DNA of 5,876 bases. Source: DAOTUB01 sp034437455. GTDB taxonomy: Bacteria; Chloroflexota; Anaerolineae; B4-G1. A model generated the notes under the pieces. That model saw only the letters and a list, made by a program, of their open reading frames with translations, was not told the DNA's origin and made no database searches. The stretch is from positions 1 through 5,876 of the forward strand of contig DAOTUB010000173.1 in NCBI GenBank assembly GCA_034437455.1, written 5' to 3'. Shown in pieces: positions 1-5,876 of this stretch; the stretch's first letter is position 1, and every line of letters begins with the position of its first letter. Both the position numbers and the translations under genes were made by a program.

Positions 1-79
1 AGAAAGCGAAGCGTCCCTTGAGGCGGGCGAGCACCTGGCTACCCTGGAGCGGCGCTGGTCCAGCCGACGAAGCAAGCAT
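1..79 (-). CDS. Possible start of a downstream gene (partial, hypothetical)
   Basis: On the minus strand ATG at 79 opens a frame of 26 codons that runs off the window, beginning MLASSAGPAPLQGSQ. GGAGG sits just upstream (87-83), right after the stop of the TPR-CHAT gene, but the spacer is only three bases, shorter than usual. No family is recognisable. The plus-strand frame over the same bases is an equally possible reading. Confidence 0.25.
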   Translation of the reverse strand, partial: MLASSAGPAPLQGSQVLARLKGRFAF

Positions 80-91
80 TTTCCTCCCTAA
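2..91 (+). CDS. Possible C-terminal end of a convergent gene (partial, hypothetical)
   Basis: A plus-strand frame is open from the window edge to TAA at 89-91. It encodes 29 residues that include a helix-like stretch (EAGEHLATLERRW). Its stop overlaps the TAG of the TPR-CHAT gene in the tetranucleotide CTAA (88-91), a common arrangement of tail-to-tail genes. Product unknown. It conflicts with the minus-strand candidate at 79-1. Confidence 0.3.
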   Translation, partial: ESEASLEAGEHLATLERRWSSRRSKHFPP

Positions 92-2673
92 ATTCGAGTC
101 AGAGTTGTGTCAAAGTCATTGACACATACCAGGGCGTAGGAAAAGGCGACTTGGTCGAGGGCGTAGGTGGCCCCCTCCTCCCTCCCCCGCGTGCGGGGGA
201 GGGATAGGGAGGCCTGGGCAGCGTGGAGGGGGAGGAAGGCCAGCCAACCGGATGGAATGAGGGTAGCGTGGGTGATGTCCAGGTCGGTCAGGGTGCGGAT
301 GATAGGCCCCATCAGGGTGCGCCAGAGCCAGTGGATGGTGTCGTTGAGGGTATCGAACCAGGCCTGGTGGGCGGCGGGGTCGCGGGGAGCGCGCCGCCAG
401 GCGTCGTAAGCGCCCAGGTAGCCGCCGAGAACGCCCGGCTGACCAGCAATACGCTTGTGCAGCGCTTCCTCGGTGAGGTCGGTGTGGACCGGGTGGACGG
501 CGGTGGGGGTGACGACCAGTGCCACCGTCCCGGCGGGAGTGACGACGATGTAAACCAGGGGCGCACCGGGGCGGACGGCCTTTACTATGTCCTCAAATTG
601 AGATGGGGCGAGGAAATCCTCGTAGTCAAGGATCTGCCGGATAGCTTCGACAGCCTGATCCAGTGCACGGCGAGCTTTGCGCATTTCCGGCGCCAGAGCG
701 GTGATGGAAGACTGATCTCTTGAGCTCAAGTCCATTTGCGTCAAGTCGGCGATTTCGGAGGCAGCCTGGCGGTACTGCCGATAGAGATTGGGATGGGAGC
801 GTCCAAGTGTTTCCAGATCGGCGTACTCTCTCTGCAAGACTTCGGAGAGCAAACGAGCTCGACCTCGTTCCATAGCCACGACCGCTCCCCGCAAATCGCC
901 GCTGCAGGCCAGAACGTAGGCATTACGGCGGTAAAGGTCAGCGGTTTCGCCAATCTCTGTCTCTTTACTGACTCGCATCACAGAGAACCGGTATAGTCTC
1001 TCTGTCGCATCCAGGGCCTGGCAATAAGGCTCGATAGCGTCCTGCCAGCGGCGTAGGTCAAAGTAGAGATTTCCCAAATTGCGCGCTACGCGCAGGGTGC
1101 TGATCGGAAATGCATCAGGCTCGAAGACCTCCAAGGCGTGGTTGAAATGCTGAATGGCTTTCTTTGTGCTGCCCAACCCCTTTCGGCCGCTGCGTTCCAG
1201 GTAGATGATAGCTAGATCATTGTGGGCATTGGCCCAGCGGTCTGGAAAGTTTTCCTTGTTGAAGAAATTCAGGGCGCGATGGTAGCAAACAATGGCCTGT
1301 CCCCGATTCTTTGCCCGGCTCCCTTCGATGCGGTCACTATAGGCATTGGCCAAGTTGTAGCAGGCAAACGCCTGCCAATATGGGAGCGACCGTCTCTGCA
1401 GGGCCGATACCACTTCCTCACCGTGCTTGATAGCGTCTTCCAATCGGTCTATGGCCTGTCGCTGCTCCCCCCGTTGCCTCAGATTCGTCGCCAGCTTCCA
1501 GAGCGCGCCGGCCAAACCGGTCTTGATCATCGCCCAATTGCTGAAAGTGTGTGGACATTGCTCGATCGTGTCTAAAGCTGCTTGCCCATACACAAGCGCT
1601 TGCCTCAGATTTTCCGTTCTGTCTTCGAGCAAGCGATCGGTATGCGCAACCGATAGGTTGTGTAACGTCAGCGCTTTTTGTTCTGGCGGACCTACTTGCT
1701 CCTGTGCCTCCAGAGCTTGTCGGAAATGGCCGATGGCGCGTTCCACGTTTTCCGATCTTCCGCCGTGCGTGCTCTGCAAGTAGGCGATGCCAAGCGCGTT
1801 TTGAGCTTGGGCCCTCTCGACGTGCAGATTTGTACGCTGACAGACCTCTGAAACCTCCTCCAGCAGGCCTATAGCCCGTGTTAAGTTGTTCACCCGATCT
1901 CCCTGCCGATATTCAGCATAAGCCAGGCCCAAGCTATGTTGAACTTTTACCCATTCCCTGAACGCGGTCTCAGGTGTCAGTACCTCCAGCGCTTGTTCAA
2001 GGTGTTCAATGGCGCGTTTCTGATACGCGGCTCGATTTTCTCCAAGCCGTTGGAGACGAAATATCGTGGTTCCTATGTTGTACTGGACCTTGGCCCATTG
2101 AATGGGATAGGTCTCACGCCGCCACACTTCTAAGGTGCGTTGATAGTGTGCCAGGGCCTGTTCGAGATTCGAGGTCTCGCTCCCCTGAATGCGGTGCAGA
2201 TAGAGGTATGCAAGCTCGGCGTGTGTTTGCACCCAGGTTTGGGGAGACTGCTCGCGCGTATACACTCGCAGTATTTCCCCCTGGAGTTGAATAGCCCGTT
2301 CCAGGTTTGTGGCCCGATCGCCGCCCGTCCAGCGTTTGTAGGCCCGGGCCAGGTTGCGCGATGCACCCAGCCATTCCTTGGGCGAGATGTCTGGTGTGTA
2401 CACATCCAGAGCTTTTTCGTAATGCGCGATGGCCTGTCTCAGATTGTCATCTGAGTTGTCAACGGAAGACGCAAGCAAACAGAATCCAATCTCGGCATGT
2501 AACCATGCCCATTGATCCAACCGTTCCTCCCGCTGCACCCACTCCAAAGCTCGTCGGCAAGCTGCTATGCGATCAGGGAATCTCTCTGATGTTTCAGGCA
2601 TGGCGCGGATCTGCTCGATCAAGTTTGTCGGATCAGTATTGTTCCAATCAATTTGTGCTCCAGAACCTGGCAT
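88..2673 (-). CDS. TPR-repeat protein with truncated CHAT domain
   Basis: The protein has 861 residues. The ATG at 2673 is chosen because GAGGAG lies 6 nt upstream and the upstream gene ends 22 bp earlier; the frame is open further upstream but that part only overlaps the caspase coding sequence. Residues ~55-560 hold about 11-12 degenerate TPR-like units of roughly 45-53 residues with the pattern W-A-x2-xNLGxAYxxR...NLxxAIxxYxxALxV. Residues ~575-615 (GDLRGAVVAMERGRARLLSEVL) are the usual connector to CHAT. From ~698 a CHAT (caspase HetF associated with TPRs) domain begins: PLVYIVVTPAG, then WLWRTLMGPI, LIPSGWLAFLPLHAA and YALDQVAFSYA. Family members continue for roughly 150 more residues with a His (ACHG-type) and a Cys (SACET-type) motif; both are absent. 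The last 14 residues (848-861) do not match the family. No signal peptide or membrane segment is seen, so it should be cytoplasmic. It could be a protein-binding scaffold with a dead CHAT, or a decaying gene. Confidence 0.92.
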   Translation of the reverse strand: MPGSGAQIDWNNTDPTNLIEQIRAMPETSERFPDRIAACRRALEWVQREERLDQWAWLHAEIGFCLLASSVDNSDDNLRQAIAHYEKALDVYTPDISPKEWLGASRNLARAYKRWTGGDRATNLERAIQLQGEILRVYTREQSPQTWVQTHAELAYLYLHRIQGSETSNLEQALAHYQRTLEVWRRETYPIQWAKVQYNIGTTIFRLQRLGENRAAYQKRAIEHLEQALEVLTPETAFREWVKVQHSLGLAYAEYRQGDRVNNLTRAIGLLEEVSEVCQRTNLHVERAQAQNALGIAYLQSTHGGRSENVERAIGHFRQALEAQEQVGPPEQKALTLHNLSVAHTDRLLEDRTENLRQALVYGQAALDTIEQCPHTFSNWAMIKTGLAGALWKLATNLRQRGEQRQAIDRLEDAIKHGEEVVSALQRRSLPYWQAFACYNLANAYSDRIEGSRAKNRGQAIVCYHRALNFFNKENFPDRWANAHNDLAIIYLERSGRKGLGSTKKAIQHFNHALEVFEPDAFPISTLRVARNLGNLYFDLRRWQDAIEPYCQALDATERLYRFSVMRVSKETEIGETADLYRRNAYVLACSGDLRGAVVAMERGRARLLSEVLQREYADLETLGRSHPNLYRQYRQAASEIADLTQMDLSSRDQSSITALAPEMRKARRALDQAVEAIRQILDYEDFLAPSQFEDIVKAVRPGAPLVYIVVTPAGTVALVVTPTAVHPVHTDLTEEALHKRIAGQPGVLGGYLGAYDAWRRAPRDPAAHQAWFDTLNDTIHWLWRTLMGPIIRTLTDLDITHATLIPSGWLAFLPLHAAQASLSLPRTRGREEGATYALDQVAFSYALVCVNDFDTTLTRI
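106..126. repeat. 8-bp inverted repeat, operator-like
   Basis: TGTGTCAA (106-113) and TTGACACA (119-126) are perfect inverted complements around a 5-bp centre. The site lies where the CHAT reading frame has stopped resembling its family, in sequence that is more AT-rich than the rest of the CHAT part. It includes TTGACA on each strand, but no convincing -10 box was found at the right distance. It lacks the GC-rich stem and T-run of a terminator. It may be a regulator-binding site or simply part of inserted DNA. Confidence 0.4.
174..212. repeat. REP-like GC-rich palindrome inside the CHAT coding region
   Basis: Arms TCCCTCCCCCGC (179-190) and GCGGGGGAGGGA (193-204) are perfect 12-bp inverted complements separated by GT. 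Pairing extends to 174-178 with 208-212 if TAG (205-207) bulges out. The element lies in frame and encodes residues ~821-834 (ASLSLPRTRGREEG). It falls between LPLHAA and YALDQVAFSYA, at a point where CHAT proteins have a short variable linker. Short C/G-rich palindromes of this kind are often dispersed in genomes; whether this one is a multicopy family cannot be told from one window. Confidence 0.7.
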
Positions 2674-2679
2674 TGCCTG

Positions 2680-2685
2680 CTCCTC
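2680..2685 (-). promoter_or_regulatory. Ribosome binding site of the TPR-CHAT gene
   Basis: The minus strand reads GAGGAG followed by the six-base spacer CAGGCA and then ATG at 2673. It sits in the 22-bp gap after the TGA stop (2698-2696) of the metacaspase gene. This match fixes the start of the second gene and favours translation from a shared transcript. No separate promoter is apparent in the gap. Confidence 0.75.
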
Positions 2686-2695
2686 ACACGAACGA

Positions 2696-5600
2696 TCACC
2701 AGACGGGGCAACTATTACAGAACACCGGTTGGGTAATGTCCACCTCACCGCTGACGCCATCGCTGATCTGTGGGTTCTGATGTACGGACGGACTGGTGTG
2801 GTTCCAAACATAATCATCCACCCGGCTGTAGAGATAATTGTACGCTTCTTCGGCAGATATCCAGCCATTGCTGTTGACGTCTGCGCTGGCAGTGCGTAAC
2901 GCCTCGACCAGGTAATAGGTAAACACCCCGTTGCGCAATTCACCAAACTCCCAACTGGCCTGCCCCTCGGTAGTGGCTGCCAGCACGATTCTGCCATTCT
3001 CCTGAATATCTTGCACAAAGCCATCGCGCCATTGCGCCGCCGTGATTTCAGCCTGGGCAGCGGATCTCCAGGAAAATCCCTTGATATTGGTGGCGTCGGC
3101 CGTCATGCCTCCGGCAAAGCAACTGTCAATGAAGACGACGATCTTTTGGGACTCGAGTTCGTCAAGCCAGCTTGCGAGTTCGTCGTCGCGGATCGCCGTT
3201 TGCGGGAGCCAATCTCCCTCTTCGTCTATGTCTACGTCATAGGGGACGATGAATTCGTCGTAGGGGTCATTTTCGTCGCCATCATCGTCGGGTGCATACA
3301 TCCCGTGCCCGCTGAAGGAAATCATCACGAGCGTATTCTCGTCCTCTAGCGGATCCATCCAGTTGATGATGGCCGCGTGGATCGCGCCTTTGGTCGCCTG
3401 GCGGTCCACCAACACGGTCATGGTGGTGTCCCCACAGTGACTCGTCGTGAGCGGCGCGTGCCCTGGCTCACAGTCACAATGACGGGAGATCTCGCCTTCC
3501 AAGTCAAAGGCATCGGGGGCTGGAAAACCTAAATCGTGGGTCTTGTCCTCCTGGCGTGTGTTGGTGATCGGCTCCATGTGCTCATAGTCGGCGACACCGA
3601 TGACCAACGCGATTCTGGAGACCGGGGTGTCTTGTGTGGCAGAAGACGCCACGCTGTCGTCGGTTGGGTCATTTCGCAACACCAGCGGCAGGTAGATGGT
3701 CTCAAAGATGGCCTCGGGAAACACGGTCAGGTTCACAGATCCGCTGTGGATGATCTCGCCACTTACGCCGGTGATGGTGAGAGGGTGCGCGCCGCCGGGG
3801 GTATCTGGGGCAGTGGTGATGGTCAGCCAGGCCGTCGCGGTCGGCGTGACCGGGTTGGCGCTCCAAGCGTAGCCGGTGTGGGGCGGCAATCCTCCGACGT
3901 CCAATTGCACACCGGCGGCGAACCCGTCCGTCGCCGTGAGGTGAGCGGTGTACGACGTGACCTCTCCCCTCCGTATTGCCCGATCGGGTGGTTGTAGGGT
4001 GAACTGAAAGTCGGGCCGAAACACCTGCAACGTGGCCTGAGCTGCGCGAGCCAGGCTGGCCGACGTCCCGGTGATGGTGAACGTGTACACGCCCCGGGGT
4101 GTGTCTGACGTGGTGGTGAGGGTCAGCCACGTGCTGGTGGTGGGCGTGACGGGGCTAACGCGCCAGCGATGCGCGATGTCCGGCGGCAAGCCGTCCACAT
4201 CGAGCGTCACGCTTTCCGAGAATCCATCGGTGGCTGTCAGGTGGGCGGTGTAAACTGCGTCTTCCTCCAAGCCGACGGATATCCAGGACGGCGTCAGGCT
4301 CAGCTCGAAGCTTGGATGGAGGACGGTCAGCATGACCTGGGCGGTGTGAACTCGGCTCCCGGCTGTCCCGGTGATGGTGAGGGTATACACGCCTCTGGGC
4401 GTGTCCGGCGCGGTGGTGACCGTCAGCCAGGCCGTAGCGGTGGGCGTGACCGGGTTAGCGCTCCACACGTGGGTGGCGGTGGGCGGCAGGCCCGCGACCG
4501 TGAGGGTCACGCCCTCTGAGAAACCGCCCACCTCTGTGATGTAGGTCGTGAAGCGCACGCTCTCCCCAAACCTGGCGGCGTGCCGGGGCGGCGTGACACG
4601 CAACTCAAAGTCCGGTTCTGAGACGTGTAGGACGGCCTGCGCAGTGTGAAGCAGGCTGTTCGCCGTCCCGGTAATGGTGAGGGTGTAAACGCCGCCGGGT
4701 GTATCGGGAGCCGTCGTGATCGTCAACGGCACACCGGCCGTCGGCGTGACCGGGTTGGCTGCCCACTCGTAGGTGGTATGGGCCGGTAATCCCCCGATGT
4801 CAAGTATCACACTCTGTGAGAATTCCCCCGTCGCCGTGAGAAGGGCCGTGTATTGTGTACGCTCTCCGCCCCAAACTGACCGCCAGGACGGCGCGAGGCT
4901 TAGATCGAAATCTGGGTTCGATATGTGTAACCTGGCCTGCGTAGTGTGAAGCAAACTGCCTGACACGCCGGTAATGACAAGCGTATGTAAGCCACCCGGG
5001 GTATCTGAACCGGTGGTGATGGTCAACCACGCGCTGGCTGTGGGCGTGACCGGATTGGCGCTCCATGCGTACGTCGTATGGGGCGGTAACTGCCCGACAC
5101 TGAGAGCCACGCTCTTGGAGAATCCACCCGTGGCGGTGAGATAGGCGGTGTAGCGAGCGCTGCTGCCAAAACGGACAGACAGCCAAGCAGGGACAAGTTC
5201 CAACTTGAAGTCCGGCTCGGAGACGTGCAACACTGTCTGGGCGGTGTGGACCAGACTACCTGCCGTCCCGGTGATGGTCAAAGTGTAAACACCGCCGGGT
5301 GTATTCGAGGCCGTCGTGATCGTCAACGGCACACTGACCGTCGGCGTGACCGGGTTGGCGCTCCAAGCGTAGCCGGCGTGGGGCGGCAATCCTCCGACGT
5401 CCAATTGCACACCGGCGGCGAACCCATCCGTCGCCGTGAGGTGAGCGGTGTACGACGTGGCCTGCCCACTCCATATTGACCGCTGGGACGGTCGTAGGGA
5501 CAGCTCAAAGTCGGGCTGAAATATCTGCAACGTGGCCTGCGCTGCGCGAGCCAGGCTGGCTGACGTCCCGGTGATGGTGAACGTGTACACGCCCCGAGGT

Positions 5601-5876
5601 GTGTCTGGCGCGGTGGTGAGAGTTAGCCACGAACTGGTAGTAGGCGTGACGGGGTTAAGGCTCCAGCGATGCACGACGTCCGGTGGCAAGCCGTCCACGT
5701 CGAGCGTCACGCTTTCCGAGAATCCATCGGTGGCTGTCAGGTGGGTGGCTGCTTGGCTGACAAATTTAAGGTAAGCCAAAGCAAGCCACGACCCATTTGC
5801 GCTTGGGCTGGGCAGCTTGGCGGCGAGAGGCACAAGCTGGCTCTGGATCAGGACCAGGGTCAAGTCCAAAGGGAAG
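2696..5876 (-). CDS. Ig-like repeat array with C-terminal metacaspase-type peptidase (C14), 5'-partial
   Basis: The frame is open to the window edge, so the protein is N-terminally incomplete. A TTG at 5869 is the first start-like codon but has no clear support. Residues are numbered from it (1057 aa). Residues ~42-718 form one partial and six complete 100-residue beta-rich units with recurring GF-x3-V, GLP, NPVTPT, LTITT and TPxGxYTLTITGT, typical of exported Ig-like domains. A YLPLVLRN linker follows (726-733). Residues ~750-1045 are a caspase-fold protease: start RIALVIG, catalytic His855 in SFSGHG, acidic GDEND-x-YDEFIVP loop, and catalytic Cys917 in FIDSCFAGG. Asp915 matches the metacaspase S1-pocket Asp, so cleavage after Arg/Lys is expected. 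An EF-hand-like loop spans 997-1008. The protein ends in CNSC with no C-terminal membrane anchor. Known: metacaspases are Ca-dependent clan CD peptidases. Inferred: surface or secreted location; a signal peptide would lie upstream. The gene is probably co-transcribed with the TPR-CHAT gene. The sequence before residue ~42 does not belong to the repeat. Confidence 0.93.
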   Translation of the reverse strand, partial: FPLDLTLVLIQSQLVPLAAKLPSPSANGSWLALAYLKFVSQAATHLTATDGFSESVTLDVDGLPPDVVHRWSLNPVTPTTSSWLTLTTAPDTPRGVYTFTITGTSASLARAAQATLQIFQPDFELSLRPSQRSIWSGQATSYTAHLTATDGFAAGVQLDVGGLPPHAGYAWSANPVTPTVSVPLTITTASNTPGGVYTLTITGTAGSLVHTAQTVLHVSEPDFKLELVPAWLSVRFGSSARYTAYLTATGGFSKSVALSVGQLPPHTTYAWSANPVTPTASAWLTITTGSDTPGGLHTLVITGVSGSLLHTTQARLHISNPDFDLSLAPSWRSVWGGERTQYTALLTATGEFSQSVILDIGGLPAHTTYEWAANPVTPTAGVPLTITTAPDTPGGVYTLTITGTANSLLHTAQAVLHVSEPDFELRVTPPRHAARFGESVRFTTYITEVGGFSEGVTLTVAGLPPTATHVWSANPVTPTATAWLTVTTAPDTPRGVYTLTITGTAGSRVHTAQVMLTVLHPSFELSLTPSWISVGLEEDAVYTAHLTATDGFSESVTLDVDGLPPDIAHRWRVSPVTPTTSTWLTLTTTSDTPRGVYTFTITGTSASLARAAQATLQVFRPDFQFTLQPPDRAIRRGEVTSYTAHLTATDGFAAGVQLDVGGLPPHTGYAWSANPVTPTATAWLTITTAPDTPGGAHPLTITGVSGEIIHSGSVNLTVFPEAIFETIYLPLVLRNDPTDDSVASSATQDTPVSRIALVIGVADYEHMEPITNTRQEDKTHDLGFPAPDAFDLEGEISRHCDCEPGHAPLTTSHCGDTTMTVLVDRQATKGAIHAAIINWMDPLEDENTLVMISFSGHGMYAPDDDGDENDPYDEFIVPYDVDIDEEGDWLPQTAIRDDELASWLDELESQKIVVFIDSCFAGGMTADATNIKGFSWRSAAQAEITAAQWRDGFVQDIQENGRIVLAATTEGQASWEFGELRNGVFTYYLVEALRTASADVNSNGWISAEEAYNYLYSRVDDYVWNHTSPSVHQNPQISDGVSGEVDITQPVFCNSCPVW
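3716..5747 (-). repeat. Tandem array of 300-bp units encoding Ig-like domains
   Basis: In reading order the units are: unit 1 (partial) ~5747-5516, unit 2 5515-5216, unit 3 5215-4916, unit 4 4915-4616, unit 5 4615-4316, unit 6 4315-4016, unit 7 4015-3716. Every complete unit is exactly 100 codons and usually opens with PDF. For example, the ITGT-coding stretch reading gt(g/a)atg recurs at 3771, 4071, 4371, 4671, 4971, 5271 and 5571. No indel has broken the period over 2 kb. The most constant parts are GF-x3-V, GLP and NPVTPT, followed by DTPxGxYTLTITGT. The opening strand of each unit (about residues 4-20) varies most. The architecture fits a rigid stalk that holds the protease domain away from the cell. 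Confidence 0.93.
3841..4248 (-). repeat. Recent duplicate of 5341-5748 (units 6-7 versus units 1-2)
   Basis: Direct comparison at an offset of exactly 1500 bp shows three differences between 3841-3960 and 5341-5460 (117/120 identical). There are about 15 differences in the next 60 bases (45/60), and 21 differences between 4021-4248 and 5521-5748 (207/228). At 3781-3840 against 5281-5340 the similarity drops sharply. The near-identical block therefore has definite edges, as expected from recent duplication or gene conversion between distant units. Confidence 0.85.
5747..5787. repeat. Imperfect inverted repeat at the breakpoint of the Ig array
   Basis: GGCTGCTTGGCT (5747-5758) pairs with AGCCAAAGCAAGCC (5774-5787), leaving two single-base bulges and a 15-base loop that contains AAATTT. 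It starts exactly where unit 1 stops matching unit 6. It could be the subterminal hairpin of a mobile element or a recombination-prone structure. It has no poly-T tract, so a standard terminator is unlikely. Confidence 0.45.
5749..5876. other. Sequence unrelated to the Ig repeat, possible insertion or rearrangement junction
   Basis: The matching part of unit 6 (from 4249) continues with the domain's first strand, whereas this stretch diverges completely. The metacaspase frame stays open through it, but the residues it gives have none of the PDF, SV or YTA positions seen in the other units. A second minus-strand frame is open from the window edge to a TAA at 5768-5766 and ends in KRKWVVACFGLP; it could be the C-terminus of another, unidentified protein. 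No transposase motif is recognisable in so short a piece. Confidence 0.5.

Noticed and set aside
79..113. Promoter with TTGACA at 113-108 on the minus strand
   Set aside because: At 17-bp spacing the would-be -10 is TAGGGA, a poor match that also overlaps the Shine-Dalgarno-like sequence.
223..723. Plus-strand open frame of 166 codons
   Set aside because: It is antisense to the conserved CHAT and linker coding sequence. Its Gly/Val/Asp-rich composition follows from the high GC of the opposite strand.
2844..2879. Dockerin domain
   Set aside because: Only one EF-hand-like loop is present, whereas dockerins have two. A similar DxNxxGxxSxxEA segment also occurs in bacterial caspase-like proteins.
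2674..3024. N-terminal extension of the TPR-CHAT gene by 117 codons
   Set aside because: The extension lies wholly over the 3' end of the metacaspase coding sequence, has no recognisable protein pattern, and the ATG at 2673 has a well-placed ribosome binding site.
3536..4519. Plus-strand open frames across the Ig repeats
   Set aside because: They recur with the repeat unit and are by-products of codon use on the minus strand, where the protein is clearly conserved.
3716..5747. CRISPR-like periodic repeats
   Set aside because: The period is 300 bp with whole-unit similarity and an intact reading frame; there are no short repeats separated by unique spacers.
5867..5869. TTG at 5869 as the true start of the metacaspase gene
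   Set aside because: There are too few bases upstream to show a ribosome binding site, the residues after it do not form a clear signal peptide, and the frame stays open to the edge.

Overview
This window most likely comes from a member of the Chloroflexota (Anaerolineae/Chloroflexia-like). The main sequence clue is the segment IYLPLVLRN in the larger protein, a short motif that recurs in secreted proteins of that phylum. The GC-rich repeats and the TPR-CHAT and caspase-like families also fit large, signalling-rich Chloroflexota genomes. This is inference from recalled family knowledge; no database search was possible.

Nearly all coding content lies on the minus strand, as two genes read from right to left. 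The upstream gene (window end down to 2696; its 5' end is outside the window or lost) encodes an array of Ig-like domains of exactly 100 residues each. A YLPLVLRN linker and a C-terminal metacaspase-type peptidase C14 domain follow. The catalytic His and Cys, an acidic calcium-type loop and an EF-hand-like loop are all visible. After a 22-bp gap holding a good ribosome binding site, the second gene (2673 down to 88) encodes about 11-12 TPR-like repeats followed by the N-terminal half of a CHAT domain. The tight spacing suggests one operon, pairing a presumably exported metacaspase with a presumably cytoplasmic TPR-CHAT protein.

Both outer ends look rearranged. At the right, the 300-bp repeat pattern stops abruptly near 5746-5748 and is replaced by about 128 bp of unrelated sequence that begins with an imperfect stem-loop. 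At the left, the CHAT domain ends before its catalytic His/Cys half. It carries an in-frame REP-like palindrome (174-212) and closes with 14 residues unlike the family, encoded over an operator-like palindrome (106-126). GC content jumps from about 49% in sampled TPR-coding segments to about 74% at the start of the CHAT-coding part. This suggests that the CHAT module has a separate history.

The Ig array is a mosaic. Units 6-7 closely match units 1-2 at an offset of exactly 1500 bp, including a 120-bp stretch with only three differences. No tRNA, rRNA, CRISPR array or complete mobile element was seen.
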